A stretch of DNA of 64,000 nucleotides from Lachnospiraceae bacterium (lineage in GTDB: Bacteria; Bacillota; Clostridia; Lachnospirales; Lachnospiraceae), in NCBI GenBank assembly GCA_900168235.1, contig FUZG01000013.1:1-64000 (forward strand), written 5' to 3'. Numbering within the stretch: the first letter of the stretch is position 1; the number at the start of each line of letters is the position of its first letter. Positions 58,281 through 64,000 of the stretch are shown one piece after another. Below the pieces are notes generated by a model, which did not search any database, was not told the DNA's origin, and saw only the letters and a list, made by a program, of their open reading frames with translations. A program made the position numbers and the translations under genes.

Positions 58281-59235
58281 AGTCCGCAAAATAATTGTCT
58301 ATTCCGTTAGCCATTCCCTGAACCATCTTTGCCTGATAGCCGGAATCCTGCATATTGGTGTCATCAGAAGGATTTGTCATGAATCCCATTTCTATGATGG
58401 TCACGGGCATCGTGCACCAGTTGATGCCTGTCATCGTGTCATTCGCCTGCACTCCGAGATTTTTCATCCCTGTAGCATCACAGTAAGCATTGAGCACAGC
58501 CTTGCTGAGGCTCTGACTGCTTGATGCTAGGTTTGATACATAAGGATTTGAGGACGAGGGCGCAAGAGCAAGTGCTCCGTTTGTTGAGCTTGCTTCTGAA
58601 CCGTTTGCATGGATACGGACTACGATATCTGCATTTTTCGCTGTTGCAAACTCTGCACGCTCTTTATTACTGATATTAACCTCGTGGACTTCACGGGTCA
58701 TATAAACAGTATATCCTCTGCTCTCAAGCTCATCCCGAAGCTGAAGTCCTATATCCAGAGTGAGCTCATACTCGCTGACACCTGTGGTAGTACCTCTTGT
58801 ACCGCCTGTGACTCTCGCTTTCATAGTGGATGAACCGGGTCCGTTTGGCTCCTTTGTGCTGTCTCCCTTTAACTGATGTCCGGGATCGATCACAACTATA
58901 TGACCGTAAGCCTCTGTCTTTTTCGCTTCTTCGGAAGCCTCTTCTGTTCCTGCCTCTGTGGATGCTTCTTCGGTTGAAGTTTCTTCCGTCGGTGCTTCGG
59001 TTGAAGCCTCTGTTGACGCTTCTTCAGTCGCTTCGGTGCTTTCCTCTGTGGTCTCTTCCTCGTCTGATACAGTTGATGCGACTATCACGTCTTCTGATGC
59101 CTCGGTTTCTGTCTCTGTTACGGTCGCCGTCTCCTCAGCACCGCCCTTTGTTGAATAATTTCCGCAGGCAGTGAGCATCATCACCGCTGCCATGATCCCT
59201 GCAAGAGCAGTCATTCCTTTTCTCTTTATTATCAT
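58279..59235 (-). CDS. N-acetylmuramoyl-L-alanine amidase, lipoprotein (Amidase_3)
   Basis: The 318-residue protein has a lipoprotein signal ending in MLTACGN (cysteine near residue 25). A long low-complexity linker of Thr, Glu, Ala and Ser (about 28-108) follows. The catalytic domain binds zinc through VIDPGHQ, the Glu of SEYELTLDI and IHANGSE; the catalytic glutamate is in IIEMGFMTNPSDD. It should cut the amide bond between muramic acid and the stem peptide on the outer face of the membrane. The linker probably reaches through the wall. Confidence 0.94.
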   Translation of the reverse strand: MIIKRKGMTALAGIMAAVMMLTACGNYSTKGGAEETATVTETETEASEDVIVASTVSDEEETTEESTEATEEASTEASTEAPTEETSTEEASTEAGTEEASEEAKKTEAYGHIVVIDPGHQLKGDSTKEPNGPGSSTMKARVTGGTRGTTTGVSEYELTLDIGLQLRDELESRGYTVYMTREVHEVNISNKERAEFATAKNADIVVRIHANGSEASSTNGALALAPSSSNPYVSNLASSSQSLSKAVLNAYCDATGMKNLGVQANDTMTGINWCTMPVTIIEMGFMTNPSDDTNMQDSGYQAKMVQGMANGIDNYFAD

Positions 59236-59423
59236 ATTAATTATCCTGTCTTTCTAAAATTCTATGCGTATTGAACATAACCTAAAGCATAACATATTTA
59301 TTCCCTCAAAGTACCGTTCCTAACCGAATCTTAATACCTTTATCATAATTTTTCCGTTATACTGTAAGTAGCGCGCTTTTTCTTAAGAAACGCCCTAAAA
59401 ATCTTTTATACAGAGGTTTTTCT

Positions 59424-60764
59424 ATGTTTACGAAAATTCACCGGCTTTCGCCTGAAGTTCTGATACTTCTAAGCTTTGCATTTGTGATACTTGCGGGAGC
59501 ACTGCTCCTCATGCTTCCCTTTGCGACCTATGCACCGGGCTGTGCAGATTTCAGGGATACGCTTTTTACTGCTGTCAGCGCGACCTGCGTTGTCGGGCTC
59601 GTTGTAAAGGACACCGCCACGACCTGGACCTGGTTCGGACAGGCGGTGATCCTGATCCTGATACAGATAGGCGGTATGGGATTCATAACGGTCACGATCC
59701 TCTTCGCAATGATCTCAGGCAGAAAGATCGGTCTCTTCCACAGGATCCTCATGAAAAGCTCGATATCCGCGTCACAGATAGGCGGTATCATCCGCCTTAC
59801 AGGATTTATTCTGAAAGCTGTTCTTGCTATTGAAGGCATCGCCGCCATTGCCATGATGCCGTTTTTTATCAGAAATTTTGGATTAAAGGGCATCTGGTAT
59901 GGAGTCTTCCACTCCGTATCAGCTTTCTGTAATGCAGGATTCGACCTTTTCGGCACAAGAGAAAACTACAGCTCTCTCACAACCTGTGCTTTTGATCCTC
60001 TTATAAATATAGTGATAATGCTGCTAATCATCATCGGCGGTATCGGTTTCCTCACATGGGATGACGTGATAAAGCACAAGTTCAGATTCCGAAAATACCA
60101 CCTGCAGAGTAAGCTCGCGATCATAACATCCGCAGTTCTGATCATCGGTCCGACGATATTCTACTTCCTGTATGAATTTTCCCGTCCCACATGGTCAGGT
60201 CTCACTACCTCACAAAAATTCCTGGCTTCACTTTTCCAAGCCGTAACTCCGAGAACAGCGGGCTTTAATACTGTTGATCTATCATCAATGTCGCCTCTTT
60301 CACGGTCACTCATGATGATACTGATGCTCATAGGCGGAAGCCCCGGATCAACAGCCGGCGGTCTCAAGACCACGACCATCGCCGTGCTTTTCCTCGGTAT
60401 GATCGCATCCTTTGCTAAAAAGGAAAATATCGAGATTTTCGGACGCCGCATAACCGACAGCACAGTGCGCTACGCTTCCACCATATTCCTTATGTATGTG
60501 ACGCTCTTTGCCCTTGGCGGTTTCATCATAAGCGCCGCAGACCACGTTTCTCTGGGACGGAGTTTTTTTGAAACATCATCCGCTATCGGAACAGTGGGAC
60601 TTACCCTCGGCGTCACACCGAAGCTCGGCATGGTATCCCGCACAGTCCTCGTGATACTGATGTACCTTGGACGAGTAGGTCCGCTGACTCTCGTATATGC
60701 ATCTCACGCAAGCCGTGTGCAGAATATCTCGAAAATGCCTGTAGAAAACATAAATGTTGGCTAA
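59424..60764 (+). CDS. ktrB: Ktr-type potassium uptake channel subunit (TrkH/KtrB family)
   Basis: The 446-residue membrane protein has four P-loop segments with selectivity glycines: SATCVVGLVVKDT, VSAFCNAGFDLFG, VTPRTAGFNTVDL and SSAIGTVGLTLGV. This pattern makes a K+ channel-like transporter. It is followed after 30 bp by the regulatory KtrA subunit gene. The ATG is preceded by AGAGG. I see no cyclic-di-AMP riboswitch in the 188-bp leader. Confidence 0.94.
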   Translation: MFTKIHRLSPEVLILLSFAFVILAGALLLMLPFATYAPGCADFRDTLFTAVSATCVVGLVVKDTATTWTWFGQAVILILIQIGGMGFITVTILFAMISGRKIGLFHRILMKSSISASQIGGIIRLTGFILKAVLAIEGIAAIAMMPFFIRNFGLKGIWYGVFHSVSAFCNAGFDLFGTRENYSSLTTCAFDPLINIVIMLLIIIGGIGFLTWDDVIKHKFRFRKYHLQSKLAIITSAVLIIGPTIFYFLYEFSRPTWSGLTTSQKFLASLFQAVTPRTAGFNTVDLSSMSPLSRSLMMILMLIGGSPGSTAGGLKTTTIAVLFLGMIASFAKKENIEIFGRRITDSTVRYASTIFLMYVTLFALGGFIISAADHVSLGRSFFETSSAIGTVGLTLGVTPKLGMVSRTVLVILMYLGRVGPLTLVYASHASRVQNISKMPVENINVG

Positions 60765-60794
60765 TTAACCCTCTTACCAGAAAGGTGAAAATAA

Positions 60795-61451
60795 ATGAAA
60801 TCAGTACTTATCGCAGGTCTTGGTACCTTTGGAAAATATGCTGCCCGCAAAATGATGGAACTCGATAACGAAGTCATGGCAGTAGATATCGACGAAAATG
60901 ACGTGAATGAGATCCTTCCCTACGTTACGGGCGCAATGATCGGCGACTCCACAAACGAAGAATTTCTCCGTTCCCTCGGAGCAAATAACTATGACGTGTG
61001 CCTCGTTGCCATCGGCGAAAACTTTGAAGCGTCTCTTGAGACAACTGCGCTCTTAAAGGATCTCGGCGCACCCACAGTCATTTCCCTCGCAAACAGTGAT
61101 GCGCAGGCAAAACTTTTAAAAAAAATAGGAGCTGACGAAGTGGTATACCCGGACCGCCAGCTCGCTGAGTGGACAGCTATCACATATAGCTCCACCAATA
61201 TTTTTGATTATATAAAATTAGGCAATGATTACGCTATCTACGAACTCGCCGTTCCCGAAAAGTGGGTCGGAAAGAACTTAATAGAGCTTGATGTCCGTCA
61301 GAAATATCACGTAAGCATCCTTGCTCTTAAGTCAGGCGACTCTCTGAACATGACCATCGACCCGTCACGGCCTTTCAAACCCGGAAACCGTGTGCTTGTT
61401 CTCGGAAAAGAAAAAGAGATCCGCACAACTTTTAAGAGTGTAATGAAATAA
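60795..61451 (+). CDS. ktrA: Ktr-type potassium uptake regulatory subunit (RCK domain)
   Basis: The 218-residue protein has a Rossmann fold (LIAGLGTFGKYAARKM; the acidic residue at the end of the second strand in VDIDEND) that binds NAD(H) or ATP/ADP. A C-terminal TrkA_C domain (about 140-218) is the usual site for cyclic di-AMP. It forms a ring under KtrB and gates it. AGAAAGG precedes the ATG. It ends 5 bp from the convergent serine dehydratase gene. Confidence 0.94.
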   Translation: MKSVLIAGLGTFGKYAARKMMELDNEVMAVDIDENDVNEILPYVTGAMIGDSTNEEFLRSLGANNYDVCLVAIGENFEASLETTALLKDLGAPTVISLANSDAQAKLLKKIGADEVVYPDRQLAEWTAITYSSTNIFDYIKLGNDYAIYELAVPEKWVGKNLIELDVRQKYHVSILALKSGDSLNMTIDPSRPFKPGNRVLVLGKEKEIRTTFKSVMK

Positions 61452-61456
61452 AATAT

Positions 61457-62323
61457 TTACATCTGGATCCGGCGGGATATCTCGATTCCCTCCGGTGTCG
61501 CTGCCAGTCCTCCGCGGCCGGTCTCCCTCACATCCGCAGGCATATTCCGACCGATGGAGCGCATGGCATCTATCACCTGATCAGGCGGTATACGGCTGAT
61601 CACTCCTGCAAGTGCCATATCCGCACTTGTCACTGCATTCACCGCACCAATAACATTTCTCTTAACACAGGGTACTTCCACGAGTCCCGCAACAGGATCG
61701 CAGGCAAGTCCTAAAAGGCCCTTAAGAGCCAGTACAGACGCATGTGCGATAGTCTCCGCATCTCCTCCCATGAGGTACGCAAGACCGCCCGCTGCCATAG
61801 CTGAAGCAGAACCAATCTCTGCCTGACATCCGCCCTCTGCTCCTGCAAGAGACGCTCTCTCTGCGATGACTCCGCCGATTCCCGCAACCACATAAAGCGC
61901 TTCTGCCATCTGCTCTTCAGAAAACTTCCGCACTTCCTGAACAGAAGTCAGTACCGCAGGAACAACTCCGCATGAGCCCGCTGTAGGGGCTGCAACGATA
62001 CGCTTCATGCAGGCATTGGATTCTGCTACCATGAGCGCACGCTCCATTATGGTTCCTATGAAATCACCTGCAAGGAGACGGCCTTCTTTTCTGTACTCAT
62101 GTACCTTTGCGCCCTCTGTTCCTACAAGTCCGCTTGCTGAGCGGAGCTTCGCATCATAGGACTGAACCGACTCCACCATAGCGCGGTACATCCCTTTCAT
62201 ACGCTCAAAGGATTCCTCCGCCGTGATATTGCTCTCACGGCAGTCATCCTCCTGCACGATCTTCCAGAAAGGAAGCCCGCTTTCCTCTGATCTCTTTATG
62301 ATCTCTTCCAGTGACTGAAACAT
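61457..62323 (-). CDS. sdaAA: L-serine dehydratase, iron-sulfur dependent, alpha subunit
   Basis: The 288-residue subunit carries the cysteines for the catalytic 4Fe-4S cluster: APTAGSCGVVPAV, LACDPVAGLVEVPCVKRN. It deaminates serine to pyruvate and ammonia. AAGGAG precedes the ATG. It follows the TRIC-family gene after 2 bp. In most Firmicutes sdaAB and sdaAA are adjacent; here a channel gene lies between them. Confidence 0.95.
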   Translation of the reverse strand: MFQSLEEIIKRSEESGLPFWKIVQEDDCRESNITAEESFERMKGMYRAMVESVQSYDAKLRSASGLVGTEGAKVHEYRKEGRLLAGDFIGTIMERALMVAESNACMKRIVAAPTAGSCGVVPAVLTSVQEVRKFSEEQMAEALYVVAGIGGVIAERASLAGAEGGCQAEIGSASAMAAGGLAYLMGGDAETIAHASVLALKGLLGLACDPVAGLVEVPCVKRNVIGAVNAVTSADMALAGVISRIPPDQVIDAMRSIGRNMPADVRETGRGGLAATPEGIEISRRIQM

Positions 62324-62325
62324 AT

Positions 62326-62955
62326 TTACTCCTTAAATGCCGGAAGATTCCAGCGATAAATAGTTGCAAGCATACGGATAAGGACAACCACAGCAATGCC
62401 CGATAAAGACGCTGCGACTTCATATCCTGTGCTCTCTATGATGCAGTAAACAACAGCTCCCAATATAGCCGCCAGCGCATACACATGCTTTCTCATGACC
62501 ATTGGCATCTGGCACGCAAGGATATCCCGGAGGATACCTCCGCCGACTCCCGTAACGGTTCCGACGAATACGCAGAGGAAAAACTTATCCTGAAAGCCCT
62601 CATAGATCGCAGCCTGTGATCCAACCACCACAAATACGCCAAGACCTATGCTGTCAGCTACATTCAATATCCATGAATCCTCTGCCGGAAGCTGCACTTT
62701 TTTGTACTCCAGTATAAAAACAAGGGTAGCCGTGATAAATGCAGCTATGACGTATATCGGATCACGAAACATCGCAGGAGGCGTGACACCCAGTATCAGG
62801 TCACGTACCACTCCGCCGCCGCAGGCTGTCGCACATCCAAGGACAACTGCCCCGAAATAATCCATGTGCTTTTCCTTTGCCACAAATACACCGGATATGG
62901 CAAATGCGATGACACCGATCATCTCCATCGCAAAAATAAGTCCGGACATGTTCAT
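62326..62955 (-). CDS. TRIC cation channel family (UPF0126) protein
   Basis: The 209-residue protein has seven transmembrane helices in two repeats with the signatures AVVLGCATACGGGVVRDLILG and FVGTVTGVGGGILRDILACQMP (read in parts). Bacterial TRIC-like proteins form trimeric cation channels. Some relatives are linked to amino-acid import, with glycine uptake in YadS; transport of serine or glycine is therefore possible here. It overlaps sdaAB by 4 bp (ATGA) and is 2 bp from sdaAA, so it is tightly built into the operon. Confidence 0.9.
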   Translation of the reverse strand: MNMSGLIFAMEMIGVIAFAISGVFVAKEKHMDYFGAVVLGCATACGGGVVRDLILGVTPPAMFRDPIYVIAAFITATLVFILEYKKVQLPAEDSWILNVADSIGLGVFVVVGSQAAIYEGFQDKFFLCVFVGTVTGVGGGILRDILACQMPMVMRKHVYALAAILGAVVYCIIESTGYEVAASLSGIAVVVLIRMLATIYRWNLPAFKE

Positions 62956-63629
62956 TCCTGTCCACCTGCCGTTCCGCTGTAATATGTCACTTTTTCTACA
63001 CCTTCAAGGTTTCCGAGCCAGCGTATGCCCTCTTCAGGAACCTGCTGGTCACACTCCAGCACCATTACTGCGCTTCCGCCTCTGTGGGATCGGTAAAGCT
63101 GCATGGTCGCGATATTTACTGACTTGTGATGGAGCATGGATGTCACCTCGGCAACGTGTCCCGGCTGGTCCAGATTGTGCACGATGAGTGTCGGATAATC
63201 TCCGCTGAAATTTGTCGTGAGTCCGTCGAGCTGGTTTATCATGATACGGCCTCCGCCGACGGATGAAGCTGTGACCTCAAGCTTTCTCCCTGACTCTCCT
63301 GTGAGTATCAGCCTTACCGAATTTGGATGGGCGTCCTCTCCCAGATCGACAGCACCAAAAGTTATCTTTAATCCGCGCTTTTCTGCTTCTGCAAAGCTCT
63401 CAGGAATACGCGCATCATCAACGCTCATTCCCAAAAGTCCCGCAACTATAGCGCGGTCCGTTCCGTGACCTTTTCCTGTTGCCAGAAACGACCCATGGAA
63501 TAAAATTTCTGCTTCTGTGATCTTTTCACCGAGGAGTTTCAGGCTCACAAGTCCTATACGTACTGCTCCTGCCGTGTGAGAGCTTGAAGGACCTACCATC
63601 ACAGGTCCGACTATATCGAATAAGTTCAT
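62952..63629 (-). CDS. sdaAB: L-serine dehydratase, iron-sulfur dependent, beta subunit
   Basis: The 225-residue subunit has the start NLFDIVGPVMVGPSSSHTAGAVRIG, read in parts, which is typical of the family. A C-terminal ACT domain (about 145-225; LIVHNLDQPGHVAEVTSML) probably binds serine. AAGGT lies before the ATG. It is the first gene of the three-gene serine operon. Confidence 0.95.
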   Translation of the reverse strand: MNLFDIVGPVMVGPSSSHTAGAVRIGLVSLKLLGEKITEAEILFHGSFLATGKGHGTDRAIVAGLLGMSVDDARIPESFAEAEKRGLKITFGAVDLGEDAHPNSVRLILTGESGRKLEVTASSVGGGRIMINQLDGLTTNFSGDYPTLIVHNLDQPGHVAEVTSMLHHKSVNIATMQLYRSHRGGSAVMVLECDQQVPEEGIRWLGNLEGVEKVTYYSGTAGGQE

Positions 63630-63655
63630 GAATATTTACCTTTTCAGCAAACAGT

Positions 63656-63683
63656 AAAGACCGTCACAACTGTGACGGCCTTT
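63656..63683 (-). terminator. Terminator between the last gene and the serine operon
   Basis: AAAGGCCGTCACA and TGTGACGGTCTTT form a 13-bp stem with one wobble pair. It lies after the stop of the gene at 63750 and ends its transcript. Confidence 0.85.
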
Positions 63684-63749
63684 GTTGACAGCTTGTTTCG
63701 TATGGATATTATAACGCAGTTTCCTGCACTCTAAAAGAATAAAAATATA

Positions 63750-63989
63750 TCAGTTCTCAGTTTTTACACCATACGTCCTTCTATAAAGAAGTGCGCCTCC
63801 AAGGATTGCAAAGAGAACAAGGACTCCTGCGAGAGCGGCATAGACCATATTTACCACATTGCCCTTCTTTTCATCCTTCTGGCTTATCACATCAATGATA
63901 TTTCCGACGATATCTGATGATGCACGTCTTTCCTTTATGGCAGCTGCATCTGATGTTACAAGTACGTTCGTATACTTCTTTATCAGCAT
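63750..63989 (-). CDS. C-terminal membrane-anchored protein, probably cut by the window edge
   Basis: The visible 79 residues hold a polar segment (VTSDAAAIKERRASSDIVGNIIDVIS) and one transmembrane helix (about 48-70) with a short basic tail (YRRTYGVKTEN). The in-frame sequence remains open to position 64000 and the ATG at 63989 has a weak AGG site, so the real gene may start outside the window. A tail-anchored surface enzyme or D-Ala-D-Ala carboxypeptidase-like protein would fit the topology, but there is no motif to prove it. Confidence 0.6.
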   Translation of the reverse strand: MLIKKYTNVLVTSDAAAIKERRASSDIVGNIIDVISQKDEKKGNVVNMVYAALAGVLVLFAILGGALLYRRTYGVKTEN

Positions 63990-64000
63990 GTTTCCTGCCT

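Overview
This window looks like a chromosomal segment from a member of the Lachnospiraceae (Clostridia, Bacillota), probably a gut or rumen anaerobe of the Butyrivibrio/Roseburia type. The evidence is the low-to-mid GC content, strong AGGAGG ribosome binding sites, typical sigma-A promoters, the dnaX-ebfC-recR order, DUF5711, DUF624, FliB and ThrH proteins, an Amt-PII fusion, an iron-sulfur serine dehydratase, and simple nitrogen and iron systems of Firmicutes type. The genus is an inference. I see no prophage, insertion sequence, CRISPR array or plasmid module; nearly everything is ordinary chromosome, with most genes on the minus strand.

Layout. 1-693: the 5' end of a 16S rRNA gene (minus), its promoter with an AT-rich upstream region, and a cluster of nested hairpins. 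694-2596: CvpA and DUF5711 envelope proteins. 2760-6464: a pentose module (split transketolase, AraD epimerase, aldose 1-epimerase). 6507-10294: recR, ebfC, dnaX and a phosphofructokinase. 10535-10620: tRNA-Ser. 10710-17856: a sugar ABC-transport locus (LacI regulator, DUF624, two permeases, binding lipoprotein) next to a GH127 beta-L-arabinofuranosidase. With AraD and transketolase this suggests growth on arabinose-containing plant glycans. 18027-24932: a beta-helix lipoprotein, FliB, a double-NUDIX protein, ThrH, a small FliD-like protein and an L,D-transpeptidase. 25033-25351: tRNA-Lys, tRNA-Pro, tRNA-Lys.

25552-31243: an acyltransferase, thioredoxin, TrmB, a D-Ala-D-Ala carboxypeptidase, an exonuclease and an unknown protein. 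31496-34549: a ferrous-iron operon (feoA, feoA, feoB, and a very short Fur-like protein) behind a clear promoter and Fur box. 34915-43249: nitrogen assimilation (Amt-PII fusion, gltD, gltB), where both transcription units appear to carry terminator-like hairpins between promoter and start codon. 43270-49559: a DUF1624 protein, an EF-G/TetM-like GTPase fused to a Rae1-type ribosome-dependent RNase, truA, a HAD phosphatase and a Na/Ca exchanger. 49560-50287: a long intergenic region with a likely small RNA. 50288-64000: CstA, a PH-like membrane protein, an orphan DNA methyltransferase, a chemoreceptor, a small M50-like protein, a MATE pump, a cell-wall amidase, Ktr potassium uptake and a serine dehydratase operon that includes a TRIC-family channel.

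The most unusual items are the EF-G-like/Rae1 fusion (44156-46873); a dispersed twin-hairpin repeat whose three full copies and one half copy each lie just past an intrinsic terminator (22712, 31432, 34741, 43046); a putative 108-nt small RNA (49844-49951); a hairpin with a GNRA loop lying between the Shine-Dalgarno sequence and the start codon of dnaX; and interleaved inverted repeats beside the orphan methyltransferase. All functional statements come from reading the sequence and recalling family features; no database search was run.
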